64,000 nucleotides of DNA from Amphimedon queenslandica (Eukaryota > Porifera > Demospongiae > Haplosclerida > Niphatidae). A program made the position numbers and the translations under genes. Location: NCBI RefSeq assembly GCF_000090795.2, contig NW_003546272.1, forward strand, positions 243,818-307,817, written 5' to 3'. Under the pieces are notes generated by a model, which saw only the letters and a list, made by a program, of their open reading frames with translations, had not been told where the DNA came from and did no database searches. This document shows, in pieces, positions 1-11,100 of the stretch (positions are counted from its first letter, which is position 1; each line of letters begins with the position of its first letter).

Positions 1-330
1 TAGAAAAGAATTCTCTATTTTTATAATGTTTTCCTATGCGTATACATGTTCTTATGTCATGTTTCAAGTTTGAGCTGATTCCGATCAAGTTTAGATTTTT
101 TATGAATTTTTAAAGTTGCTCCAAAATCGGGCCAAAGACCATGGGCTATAGTACAGGGTCTTTGACCAAATTTCATCAAAAATGTCAGGAACAAAAATCT
201 CCATTTTAATAATTTTTTCTGATGCACATACATGTCCTTATATTGTGCAAAAAGTTTGAGGTGATTCCGATCAAGTTTGAATTTTTTTACAAATTTTTAA
301 AGTTTTCAACAATCTGGCTAAAAACTTAAC
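1..330. repeat. Dispersed palindromic repeat, copy A
   Basis: Almost two units of a dispersed family that recurs at about 3390-3860, 11330-12040, 21330-21910, 51230-52030 and 55520-55800. Recognisable words are a 'tacatgttcttatgt' segment, 'agctgattccgatcaa', and a 'gggccaaag...tacagggtctttg' junction. No coding frame is conserved between copies. The left end is cut by the window edge. Confidence 0.8.
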
Positions 331-1008
331 TCATATGAAGCATGTTTTAGCTCACTAAGCATGTTTTAAAGGAAGCCCCGATACAGCATTTACTAAATGC
401 AAATTAAATACACACGCCTCTGTTAATAATTACCTTGGCATCATTGAAAGATAGCAATAAGCAGTCCCTGTCAGAGTGTCTCAGCCTAACCTTGTCCAAT
501 GACTGTATGTTACCATGAAAGCTGAATTCCAAGCATTGAACAAGTTTTGCTTTGCCTAATAATGCATGTTCGTATATTAATTACATGTACAGTACAGTAA
601 TTACCATCATTCCTTTGTAGCTGAGCTACCTACAAATGAAAACCAGCAGACAAAAAATAAACATAATTATTCTATTTAGTGCCCATAATTTACATCAAAA
701 ATTCTCAGTAAAGAGGTCGATGCGACAGCTACTTGTTCCTTCTCGGAATGAACGAAATGACATGAAGTACAGTGCTCTACACCAGTAGGCGGGTGGACCT
801 CCCGATATACAGCATACATCACTTGAAGCAAAGGAACTTTAAATTTAAAGACTCGCTCCTCCTTTATTAAGATTTACCCACGTGTTACCACCCACGTGCT
901 GTTTAGTCTTGCAAAAATCACTATCATAGTATGGATGGAGTATGAAGCAGTGGTAATTGAAGCTAATGTAATAATCCCAGATATGTGTCTAAACCTGGGA
1001 TCTATTCC
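331..1008. other. Intergenic, no gene seen
   Basis: AT-rich sequence without a convincing coding frame or splice structure. It holds the upstream region of the secreted protein that follows. Nothing else is recognised. Confidence 0.5.
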
Positions 1009-1015
1009 TATAAAA
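1009..1015 (+). promoter_or_regulatory. Candidate TATA box of the secreted Cys-rich gene
   Basis: TATAAAA lies 53 bp before the proposed ATG at 1068, a spacing that allows a transcription start near 1040. Only the motif and its position support this. Confidence 0.4.
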
Positions 1016-1067
1016 AGAGAAAGCAAGCAACCTAAGTTCACTATTGCAACTGCAGTGCAGAGCCAGA

Positions 1068-1832
1068 ATGTCAATCAATATCATCTTCATGCTATTTTGT
1101 TCTTTCCTCCTTTTTGCTGCTATTGATGGAACTTTTGATTTTACTCTAGATGAAGAGGAAGAAGAACATGGCATCATATCAAAAAGACGAGGGCCTAATC
1201 TACCCCAGGAACGTCGTGGGAATGGAACCATTGACAGATGTGTTCAAATCCTAGTTGACAGACGTGCTCCATATTGTAATTTGACTGAGCTTGCTGGTGA
1301 AATGCTACAAATTCCTATTCCATTATTATCTGATGATCATTTTGATCATCTCAATACAGTATACTCGACTCTATGCTCTCCTGAATGCCTTGTTGCATTT
1401 GATGCTTACTTTGATTGCCGCAACTTATCGCTCACAAGAAGAAAATATTGGAAGAATTATTTGCTGAAAGGAAGATGTGGGCAAGAGGAAAATGGTGACT
1501 ACTGTGCTGTTGTACTTCTGCGATCTTACAAGCATAACATTGCAGCTTACAAACAACTCTTAAACTCAACGTGCCCATTTTCTACAAGTGAAGGAGGGAT
1601 CCAATGTCAGGATGCTTCGGAAGAATGTTTCAATGGTCTTTCCACTTTTAGTGAGAGGATGGGTTGCTGTGCAGAGCCTTATCTAGGTGCTAATGTCTAT
1701 ACGTGCCCTGGTATTGCTGTGAAGGAGCCTTGTGCTGGAATACAGGAGACAACTACCTCTAGTGCAGTAGGAGCAATGGCTCATTCAGCTATTGCCATCT
1801 CTTTGATAATTATTGGGCTATTGTTTATATGA
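1068..1832 (+). CDS. Secreted, probably GPI-anchored Cys-rich protein, unknown function
   Basis: A single-exon frame of 254 residues. The chosen ATG starts MSINIIFMLFCSFLLFAAIDG, a clear signal peptide; a Met eight codons upstream would spoil it. An acidic run (DEEEEEHG) and a possible dibasic cleavage site (SKRR) follow. The body has about 18 cysteines, including paired CC and CSPEC motifs, and several N-glycosylation sequons such as NGT, NLT, NLS and NST. The last 22 residues are hydrophobic and end almost at the stop, after a small-residue stretch (SSAVGAMAHSA). That is the usual layout of a GPI-attachment signal; a C-terminal membrane anchor is the alternative. I do not recognise the domain. 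It is probably a sponge-restricted surface protein. Confidence 0.75.
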   Translation: MSINIIFMLFCSFLLFAAIDGTFDFTLDEEEEEHGIISKRRGPNLPQERRGNGTIDRCVQILVDRRAPYCNLTELAGEMLQIPIPLLSDDHFDHLNTVYSTLCSPECLVAFDAYFDCRNLSLTRRKYWKNYLLKGRCGQEENGDYCAVVLLRSYKHNIAAYKQLLNSTCPFSTSEGGIQCQDASEECFNGLSTFSERMGCCAEPYLGANVYTCPGIAVKEPCAGIQETTTSSAVGAMAHSAIAISLIIIGLLFI

Positions 1833-2531
1833 ACTCAATAATATATTCTGCTATATAAATGTGTTAAAATCATTTTTTTGCTTTATTATTTTTTTGATTA
1901 GAATAATTGAATGATATTAATAGTTGCGTCAAGTTATGTACTTATGTCACTTCGCATATATTTAGTCTTGATCAGATCAATATTAAACAACAGCATAAAA
2001 AACTATCAAACCATCTAGTAGTCAAAAAAAGCACTTGACAGAAGCTATTACAATATTACACCATTAATGCCAAGAGTAAACTGTACAAGACAAATACAGA
2101 AACACATTGATAATAGTTCTAATACAACTACTGAGACCTTAATTGAACAAGAATTTCTGCCCTTTTCAACTTAATAATAAGAGCTATAGCAACATAATCT
2201 ATTTGTATATGCATGTTTTATCTAATAGTATAATGTTATTGCTGTCAATCAGGAGTAGTCTGGTGCAGCCAGGATGTGCAGAAACATGAAACAGTGCCAA
2301 GTTAATTGGCATTTCAAAGTGTAAAAGGCAATTACAAGCATGTAAACATAAATAATACTAATACCATGGACAAATACAGTAGAATATATATATGCACTGC
2401 AGCCTTGTTGCTTTACATTTTTCTCCTTATGAGAAAGCACTTATGGCTATGCTCATAATTAAAAAAATTAACTAGTCTAATGAAGTAATTAGATAACTAT
2501 CTGACCCACGCCCATAATAAAACCAGAAAAG
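1833..2531. other. Intergenic, nothing recognised
   Basis: This holds the 3' flank of the Cys-rich gene and the upstream region of the phosphatase gene. It is AT-rich, and no exon, RNA gene or repeat family member could be supported. Confidence 0.5.
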
Positions 2532-4307
2532 ATGGGGAACAGCATAGACAAAGTGAGCTTACTTCTTTATATCTCACACACGCTATATTTTCTGACTAAT
2601 GTTTCATTTCTAGGTATGCACCGGGCTATATGTAGGTGGCATTATGGGTAAGTAGTCGTTTTGGCAATACTCTTCTATGAATATTGTCTTCCTGATGCAG
2701 GTGCCAGCAAGAAAGAGCTCCTACTTGAGAACAACATCACACACGTACTGGCGGTTCTTGACAATGCAGAGCCTCACTTCCCAGAGGTATGTCTATATTT
2801 AGTTCCTTATCATGATTATTATCTAGTGATCTTATTCTATAAATAGAACTTCCAATATAAATGCATCAAAATATCGGACAGCCCGAGTTGTGATTTGTAA
2901 GTATTTTGTGATAATTAGCCATAAATGTTGCCAGTAGTGTGGAGCAATTGAAAAACATGCATTGTGGGTGTTGCCATTTGTTTTTATAAAATTCTTTAAC
3001 ATTACTATAAACAGCACTATGGTATTTATTTATTAGGAGTGTACATTTTAAAGAAAGTGTAGACTTTATTCACAAGTGTCGGTGAGTTATACAAGTCTAT
3101 TGGTTTGTACCAGCTCTCTCTCTCTCACACTTCCTCTCTCTCTCTCACACACACTTCCTCTCTCTCTCTCACACACACTTCCTCTCTCTCTTTCTCTTAT
3201 ATAGTATTGAAGGTGGATCATGTTATGTTCATTGGTAAGTGTATACTACTATTGTTATTAGTAAATCAGTATACAGTTTCTCATTTTTCCTCCCACAAAG
3301 CATGAACGGCAATGTTTCATGAGCTGGCAGGTACTGCAATACATGTGGTAGTACATGGCGTTTAGAAATCTAATTTTGATCAGAATCAGTTCAAATATTC
3401 TTAAGTAACATTATGTATTAGAAAAATTATAAAATTTTCTCCTAACCATTTTTGATGAAATTTGGCCAAAGTTAGTCCCCTGTACAGGGTGTTTGGCCTA
3501 ATTTTTGAGCAACTTTTAAAATTCATAAATTCAATTTTGACCGGAATCAGCTCAAACTTAAAACTTAACATAAGGACATGTATATGTATCAGGAAAAATT
3601 ATGAAAATGAAGAATTTTCTCATCATTTTTGACAAAATTTGGACAACTACCCGAATTGGGAGTAACTTTAACAATTCATAAAAAATCCAATTTTGATCGG
3701 AATCAGCTAAAACTTGCTACACAACATAAGAAGTTCAAGAACATGTATATGTATCAAAAAAATTTATAAAAATTGAGAACTTCCTCCTTGTGATTTTTGT
3801 TGAAATACCCTGTACTGTAATACAGGGTCTTTGGCCCGATTTTTAAGTAACTTGACAATCCACTAACAAGAAGCACTATGCCAAATCCTTGTGGGAAACC
3901 CTGCCTATACTTCTTTCTCTTATAGTGCTGCTGGTATATCCCGATCAGTTACACTATGCACAGTGTATCTAATGACAGCAACAACACTCTCATATGAGGA
4001 CGCAATGACTGTCATGGTTTATGCTCGGAGCATGGCTGGCCCTAACTTTGGATTCAGAATGCAAATGATGAAGTACACGAAAACAATTTTAAATGACGTG
4101 AGTAGATACTGTTATTTGATTACTTGTTACGTTTGATTGTAGGAGAGGAAAAGGTTAAAGTCGGAGTTTCCTGACAATAAGCTCAATGACGAACAAGAAC
4201 TTGGTGACCTGTTGAAAGCTGCCAAAGAAAAGTTTGCAAAGGAAGGACGTCCTCTGACACTGAGAGATCACGATGAAGAGGCCTACATTGATCCAGAGAA
4301 AGTCTAG
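2532..4307 (+). CDS. DUSP22: Dual-specificity phosphatase, DUSP22/DUSP15 (JSP1) type
   Basis: Eight exons join in frame to 200 residues: 2532-2552, 2614-2647, 2701-2786, 2847-2896, 3037-3081, 3205-3234, 3926-4097 and 4143-4307. The product starts MGNSIDK, which fits N-myristoylation at Gly2 as in human DUSP22/15, followed by GLYVGGI. The P-loop VHCAAGISRSV (HCX5R) is split by the sixth intron within the Cys codon. Landmarks shared with DUSP22 are HFKESVDFIHKCR and the general-acid region SDSPSCDL. The family dephosphorylates Tyr and Thr residues in JNK and Src pathway proteins at membranes. Relative to human (184 aa) it has a longer charged C-terminal tail. Intron 5 carries a CT/CACA microsatellite and intron 6 a dispersed repeat. 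DUSP22 and DUSP15 cannot be told apart here, so it may be the ancestral form. Confidence 0.9.
3108..3196. repeat. CT-rich / CTCACACAC microsatellite in DUSP22-like intron 5
   Basis: Three near-identical units of about 28 bp built from CTCTCT, CACACACA and CTTCCT. They form the polypyrimidine tract just before the exon at 3205. Confidence 0.8.
3390..3860. repeat. Dispersed palindromic repeat, copy B (intronic)
   Basis: About two and a half units, inverted relative to copy A, inside intron 6 of the DUSP22-like gene. They show 'cctgtacaggg' and 'ctgtactgtaatacaggg' junctions and the reversed 'catgtatatgtatca' segment. Confidence 0.8.
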
Positions 4308-4510
4308 CACTGCAATCAGTGATACCAAAATATTTAACAATATACCCGGTATTATTTTCGTTCTTGTTTTTTTGTTATTTTTTTAACAATCATTACTGGT
4401 GCAATTTTGCTACTAGTTTTGGTCTATACATAAAGTGGGTTTGTATTGAAAAACTAGAATTAATTTAAAATTAAAAATTAAAATAAATAAATAATAATAA
4501 TAATATTTTG

Positions 4511-6569
4511 TCATTTGCCTAATGCTCCTACACCAAAATCTCTTAAAAAATCAAAAAGAGGTGTATCATGAACAGCCTGATACACATGTAGAGGTACCAA
4601 TATCCTTTCTGATAAACCCACGTCCGTCTCAATGGCAACAGCTCTACGCACCAACTGGCACAAAAACTGAGAGCAAGCAGAAAATATCATGTGATCAACA
4701 ACATGTAGCAGCATCCTGTCATGTGATACTGGATGCAACACAACACCTACTTCACTAGCAGTCATATTTATCCAACGAAGTGCAGGCGACTGCGGAGTCC
4801 TATAAATGATATCGGATACAGGTGGAGCGAGCTGGCGACCAATAGGATCAGAGATAGAGAGTACATCAATATCAGTGCTAGTAATGGAGTCCTCATCGTT
4901 AGATGAGGTGGTACACAGTCTCTGGATAGTGGTACACACTTCAGTGAGACTAGGAGTGACCGGCTCATAGCAAGACTGGTGAGTGAACTCATCACTGCTT
5001 ATCTGAGTACCACATACTTTACAAAACCTCTCTCCGCCCTTCAGTGGAGTGTATCCATGACTGCAACACCATTTCACAATCTCTCGTGTGGATGGTATGG
5101 GATGGATCCAAGCAGAAGAGCTCTTAATGCATTCCTTGATGGCTACGGCTCTCATCCACTCTGATGAACGCTGCTTGGGAAGACTCCATTTATTGTACTG
5201 CTCCAGAGAAAAGGCCGAGAAGGTGTAATCTGACCCATACAGCGGGAACTGCCTTACAATCACATGTAACATGTTATCATCACTAGGAGAGACTGGGACT
5301 GGGACTGGTTTAGGCAAAGGGACATCTTCTTTTCTCCTCACTAAAGTCTGCCTGTGGTAATCATGATCAAGAAGAATGGCATTCGCTGATAGAGTAATAG
5401 GAACAGTAACGTATGAAGGAGAAGGAGGGCATGACTGAGACTCAACAGGAGGAGGAGGAGGAGAGGGAGAAGGAGGCAGTAGAGGAGAAGAGGGGAAAGG
5501 AAGAGGAGAGGAAGGCACTGGAGATGAAGGTAAAGACGAAAGACATGGTAGTATAAAGCTAGATGATGGAGAAGCCTGTAATGAAGGAATTAGAAAACTG
5601 CTTAGTGAGATAGGAGGCGATGAAGGAGGAGAGAGAGAGCGAGAGATTCTAGAAGGAGAGACAGAGAGAGGAGGAGAAAGTGAGGGAGGTGGTGCTTGAT
5701 AAAGAGAACTTGTCTGTTGTTCGTTATTCTGAGGACGTACCAACTGAATATTAGCAATCGTTTCAGCTCCGAGCATCTGCTCCCCGGAATGTGTCTGATC
5801 TAATTTGAGTGGGTGGAGCACATCGATTGGCTTGTTTAATGGATCAATAAACTGTAACTGGACACGAACTGGGAACTCACCCCAACCAAACCTGATCAAC
5901 TGGTACGGCGGACGACTGATGGTAATAATGTCATTGGGAGCGTACGTAGGATGAAGGAAAAAGGTAATGCTCTTTACATAGCTCTCCAGTGGTGGCTGGT
6001 CGGTCATGGAACGGACGTACGTCATCCATTTATGAGTCACCCTCTCACTAGTCTGTCTTTCTAATCTCTTCAGAAGGTACTGTGATGTATTGCCTACTAC
6101 TATAGAACGTTTGATGTAAAACCTTGACTCATTCTCTTCAGGCTCATTTAAAGGGAGACGGTCACTTGGTTTCTGTCTCGTATCAGTTAGTTCTTTCTTA
6201 GTTGAGTCAATATTATTGCTCGTTTCAGTACCATTCATGATAATACTTGTTTTAAGAATATCCTCGTCCTTATCTTGTACTTTTTGTTCATCTTTTCCAT
6301 GAAGTCTCTCAAACTGTTCTTCAAACTGGCTCCACGACTGATGCTGTTCTGTCAGCTCTCTCTCCCGACAGAGTAGGCTCAGTCTCAGTTTCTGGAGTAT
6401 GATTTTTGTTTGCATTATCTTCATTTCTACTTCCTCCAGCTCTCCAGTCTTGTAGCTCTCCTCTTCTGTGAGAGCTTGAAGGAGCAACGTCTTGACTTTT
6501 TCCTTTAATAAAATAACACAAATAACATCAAGCACAATGCCATAAGGCTTTTACTTTCTCTTCAGACAT
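4511..6569 (-). CDS. YEATS2: YEATS domain protein, YEATS2 (ATAC complex)
   Basis: Two exons, 6555-6569 (MSEEK) and 4511-6502, give about 668 residues. An upstream in-frame Met at 6535 lies in the intron and is not the start. The order is a charged coiled N-terminus, a YEATS domain over roughly residues 130-250 (FYIKRSIVVGN; HKWMTYVR; VKSITFFLHPTYAPNDI; GWGEFPVRVQLQF), a long Ser/Pro-rich low-complexity linker, a CKVCG motif, and a C-terminal segment (RWINMTASEVG...HMIFSACSQFL) that matches the histone-fold part of YEATS2. YEATS2 reads acylated H3K27 and pairs with NC2-beta in the ATAC acetyltransferase complex. It is shorter than human YEATS2 (about 1400 aa). It starts head-to-head with the murC gene and ends 203 bp from the DUSP22-like gene. 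Confidence 0.88.
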
Positions 6570-6677
6570 CTCCCCACTATTGTTGAGAAATCTTCTGGAG
6601 TTTTCTCCTTTCAGAAGGCTTTCACTCAATTTACTACACGTGGGTAGCTAGGCGTGGTTGAATGGGTGTGTCTTAAT
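6570..6677. promoter_or_regulatory. Shared divergent promoter of YEATS2 and murC
   Basis: Only 108 bp separate the YEATS2 ATG (-) from the murC ATG (+). The interval contains CACGTG at about 6638-6643 and no TATA box. The two genes must share promoter DNA or overlap each other's 5' UTR. Confidence 0.6.
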
Positions 6678-8030
6678 ATGGCGTCCAATAATGAGCTCAA
6701 GAATTCTCCCTTGCATTTTCTCGGGATAGGTGGTATTGGGATGAGTGCATTGGCTCGCATTGCATTAGATGGAGGATTAAAAGTTTCAGGAATAGATAGG
6801 AGTGACACGGATATTGTTAAGGAGCTGAGGGATAAAGGGGCAACAATTCACATAGGAGACGGTGTCCATGTTGATCCCTCAATGACAGTTGTTTACAGCT
6901 CAGCTGTCAGTAAGGACCATCCAGCACTTCAGGCAGCTAAAGCAATGAACTGTCGGTTGTTTCATCGCTCTCAGTTCTTAAAGCATCTAATGGAGGGCAA
7001 ACGATCACTCCTTGTATCTGGAACGCATGGAAAGACCTCAACGACAGCTCTGTTAACATGGGTACTGATGTCAGCTGGTTTGGAGCCATCGTATGCCGTG
7101 GGTGGGATACTGAAGAACACTGGTATAAATGGCAGTCATGGGAATGGGAGCTACTTTGTGGCAGAAGCTGATGAGAGTGATGGCTCGTTTACAGAATACA
7201 CTGAAGGATATGGTGGGATCATTACCAACATTGAAGAGGATCATATGAACTACTGGAAAAATAAAGAAACCCTTGTCAAAGGATTTACAACATTTGCATC
7301 TCAGATGAAGAATTTATATTGGTGTATTGATGACCCTGTCCTCTCTTCTCTTAAATTGCAAGGTCAAAGCTATGGTGTGTCAGAAAAAGCTGACTGGCAG
7401 CTTTATGATGTATGCCAAGAAAACACAGGTCTGATATTCTCTGTGTCACATTCCGGTCACCATTTTAAAAGCATCAAACTCCCAATGATTGGTAGTCACC
7501 AGGCTCTCAATGCAACTTCAGTTTGGGGCATGTGCATTGATTTGGGTCTAACAGAGAAGTCTTTACGTGAAGCATTCTCAAGTTTTACTGGAGTCTCGAG
7601 ACGTCTTGAAAGGAAAGGAGAGGTCAAAGGTATACTAGTGTATGATGATTATGCTCACCATCCGACAGAGGTATCTGTAACGCTGGCTGCTTTGAAAAAA
7701 CGATACACTGGCAAACGTTTGATTGGGATTTTTCAGCCTCACAGGTACACTCGGACACAAGACTGCTTGAAAGAATTTGCTACGTCTTTTGAAGCAACAG
7801 ATGTAATATACATTACTGAGATTTATTCGGCTGGGGAGGACCCCATTAGTGGAATAACAGGCAAAACACTCTCAGATGTTGTCCCTGGTAGCATTTTCAT
7901 GAGTAGTGATGAAGATATACTGGAAGGAGTGGTGAAAGTGGCCAAAGAAGGCGACATTATTATTACTATTGGAGCTGGAAGCATTACTAAACTGGGACCC
8001 AAAATATTGCATGCATTAACTTTAAAATAG
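6678..8030 (+). CDS. murC: Bacterial-type UDP-N-acetylmuramate--L-alanine ligase (MurC)
   Basis: A single uninterrupted exon of 450 residues from ATG at 6678 (MASNNELKN); an upstream GTG extension is not needed. The full Mur ligase layout is present: N-terminal Rossmann motif GIGGIGMSALARIAL, ATP loop SGTHGKTSTTALL, the EADESDGSF box, NIEEDHMNYW, GSHQALNATSVWG, then the C-terminal domain with DDYAHHPTEVSVTLAAL and FQPHRYTRTQD. MurC adds L-Ala to UDP-MurNAc in peptidoglycan synthesis, a pathway animals lack. Length is close to the bacterial norm and no catalytic motif looks broken. It lies between YEATS2 (108 bp between ATGs) and POLQ (108 bp between stops), with an AATAAA at 8073, so it is built into the animal gene order. 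Horizontal transfer is the simplest reading. The donor lineage cannot be told by eye. No targeting peptide is obvious. Confidence 0.93.
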   Translation: MASNNELKNSPLHFLGIGGIGMSALARIALDGGLKVSGIDRSDTDIVKELRDKGATIHIGDGVHVDPSMTVVYSSAVSKDHPALQAAKAMNCRLFHRSQFLKHLMEGKRSLLVSGTHGKTSTTALLTWVLMSAGLEPSYAVGGILKNTGINGSHGNGSYFVAEADESDGSFTEYTEGYGGIITNIEEDHMNYWKNKETLVKGFTTFASQMKNLYWCIDDPVLSSLKLQGQSYGVSEKADWQLYDVCQENTGLIFSVSHSGHHFKSIKLPMIGSHQALNATSVWGMCIDLGLTEKSLREAFSSFTGVSRRLERKGEVKGILVYDDYAHHPTEVSVTLAALKKRYTGKRLIGIFQPHRYTRTQDCLKEFATSFEATDVIYITEIYSAGEDPISGITGKTLSDVVPGSIFMSSDEDILEGVVKVAKEGDIIITIGAGSITKLGPKILHALTLK

Positions 8031-8138
8031 AAGTAACAATTTCTTATGTAATCTTTAAAAAATTCTACATAAAATAAATAATAGTATTAATAATTAAAAA
8101 GTACGGTATGCAAGATAAAAATCTAGTGTGATAAAAAT

Positions 8139-11100
8139 CTAATCCTCTCTATTACCATATTTAAATATATGAGGTTCCATATGACCCCATGATTTCCCTA
8201 CTTTAAGCCTAACTGGTAATTGTACACTCAATACTCCAAAGGCAACAGCCTCCATCTCTTCTTGTACTAGTCTAGCGACCTCCTCTAGTACATTCTCATG
8301 TACTTCATACATTAACTCATCATGCAATTGAAGCACCAACAATGCCATATTACTATTAGTACTAGTAGTCGAAGTACAGTATGTGATAAAATCAGATTTG
8401 TGTAGCCTATGATCAATGCTGATCATTGCTTTCTTTACTAGATCAGATGCAGTTCCTTGGATCATTGAATTGACTGCTTGACGTTCAGCATGATAGCGCT
8501 CACTCAACGTCTCTGAATTTATGAGTGGTAGGAATCTCTTGCGTCCAAAGAGAGTCTTGATGTATCCCTTTTCCCTACATTCTTGTACAGTAGTAGTGAT
8601 AAATGAGCTCATTCCAGTGTATTTGGACTTGAAACTATCCATAAACTTCTCTGCTTCATCTTCAGTGACATCAAGTTGTTCTGCTAGCGATTTTGTACTC
8701 ATGCCATATATAATTCCATAGCACATTTGTTTTGTGTGCTGCCTCTGCTTGTCACTGATATTGTCTTCCTCAAGACCAAACCATTCACCAGCAATCTTAC
8801 AAAAAGCATCTCCTCCTTCATTAAAAATACTGCACAGTTTATGATCATTGGACAAATGTGCTAGTATCCTTAACTCCAATTGAGAATAGTCAGCAGAGAG
8901 AAAGGCTCCATTAGGAAAAGTAGTGAACACATCTCTGACAGACACTAGAGTAGAGGATAGAGGGTGAGAAGAGGAAGGGAGTGCTACCGATTTAATGGTA
9001 AAATCCTTAGGTATCATTTGTAGACCAGGATCAGATATTATAACCCGACCAGTTGCTGTGTGGGTATTAGAATGTGAATATATCCGAGAAGAGAGTTGCT
9101 TTTTATAATATTGTCTTCTATTACTGCTCTTTAATAATGGGCACACTGTCCTGCTTAAAGTGCTGGACAAGCGTCTCCATTCTAGTATCAGTCCAGGCAA
9201 TGGATGCATTGAAGACATTTTCTCTAGTGAGTCTTTATTTAAGGCTGTCTTAGGATTACTCTCTAGTTTGAGCTCATTAAACAAAACTCTCTCAACATCT
9301 TCAGCTGACGACAGAGTGAAAGAACGTCCAGCTATCTCAAACGCTTTATTTTCTAGCAATTTCAGAAGAGTTTCCAGCTCTTGCTTTAGCCCCACACACC
9401 TCTCTTCAGAGAAGCCAATACCATTCAATTCCAGTTTAGCTAATACACTAAGTATTGGGCTCTCAATAGTAAAGAAAGGATGGGCTAGTTCGCTGCTCAC
9501 CAGGGGCCCCTCTATTGACGCCATTAAATCAAAGGCTAACATTGACTCTGCAGCAGATTTTAAAAATGAATGCGGAGAGTCAAGAGCAAGGGATAAAATC
9601 TGAGAATGGTTGTCGTTATTATCAGCAGCTGCCACTAACTGGCTAAGAGTCTTCTCATTGGAATCAGGATCCATTATCCAGAGAGCACCACTGGGATCAC
9701 ACAACAGCCTGGTGACAGGAACATCACACAGTGACATTAAATACTGTATTTGTTTTTTAATATCAATAGCAACAAGCTTGTGATTACCATTAGCTGAGAT
9801 TATAGTAGATAGAGCTTGAAGCCGTGATGAGAGAGGGACAGAAAGTGAGAAGCTGCCATTGGTAGGATCAACATGGTTAGTAGCACTATCATTAGACTCA
9901 CATAATGATAAATAATAAATGATGCTAGACTCCTTTGACTGACTCCAGCTAAATGCAACTCCCAATATCTCCTCATTCCCTATGCTCAATCCTTTTTGAG
10001 CTGTAGTTTTCTTAATGAAATTGGAACCAACTCCTTTCTGACCTTTAGCTACAGCAACAGAGAATGCTAGACAATTCTTTTGTAACGTCTCTTTGAGAAA
10101 TAAATCCAAAAGATGAGGAGACCCACTGAGATCAGTGATACCTATACCAGAGCAAGTATGAGTGTAATTGGATGAGAGCTGTAGAAAGTCAGGATCAACT
10201 GTATCATTATTAGAGAAACAGTGGTATTGGGTAGTAGGAGATGATTCGTAATCCATAAACAGGTCCATGGAACTGCCCTGACCTGTATTAAGAACTGGAG
10301 TAACTGGTTTAACAATGATTGATTGATTAGTATTCAAAACCAGCTCATGCGAGCATTGGTCCTCATTTTCTAATTTAAGTCTTTTTGATATCATTACATC
10401 AGTTTTTCTATTATTGAGTTCTTTCCTTGCATTCCTTGTAGATAATATACAAGGTGTGACCATCACCTCATTCCCTCCGGTTTGTTTTCCCTTCTCCTCC
10501 TCAACCTCTTTCTCCTCCTGATCCCAACTCACAGCTCCTGCTGGTACATTCAGTTGATCACTCAATAGTTCCCTTGCCTCGTGTACTATCAACTGAGCAG
10601 CCTCAAGGTCAGACATGTTCCTCCTTTCTCTAGGGCACCAGTGAGCTCCAGTTGTCTCTTTGCTCTTAAAAGGAAATGCTTTACAGAGGACAGACTCAAT
10701 AGCAGTGGGATCAGTTCTGGCTAGAAGAGATAAAGAAGTGTATCCATTATTGTAGAGTATTCTAGCTCTGGCTCCATTCAGTATTGATATTCTTACTAGA
10801 TCAACAAGTTCTTTTTCTATTCCAAATACGAGCCGACTCTGAAACTGTCCCAACAGCATCTCCATATTCCTCCAGCCCAACCGATTACAGAATACTGTTA
10901 CCATTCCAGCGAATGTGCCAGCTGCTGACTGGAGACTTTGCAGAAAACCTTTAGATGCTCCATACTTAGAAGAAACAGGCCCAAGCCCACTCTCCTTCAC
11001 GAGATCATGAAGCACCAGACAAGTGAAAAACCTTTGATGTACGAGAAGTTTTTCTCTTTGAGCTTGAGTTCTCTCGGCAGGTTTTCCTTGGAGAGCTCTG

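Noticed and set aside
6503-6535. Upstream Met (MLDVICVILLKEK) as the YEATS2 start
   Set aside because: It is intron read-through. A TAAAG acceptor before GAAAAAGTC and the short exon MSEEK with a GTAAAA donor give a better start.
6654-6677. Start of murC at a GTG 24 bases upstream
   Set aside because: In a nuclear animal gene the ATG at 6678 is expected, and MurC homology begins after it.
6678-8030. murC as symbiont contamination
   Set aside because: It is contiguous with animal genes on both sides without a gap, and has an AATAAA after the stop. Long-read confirmation is still the proper test.
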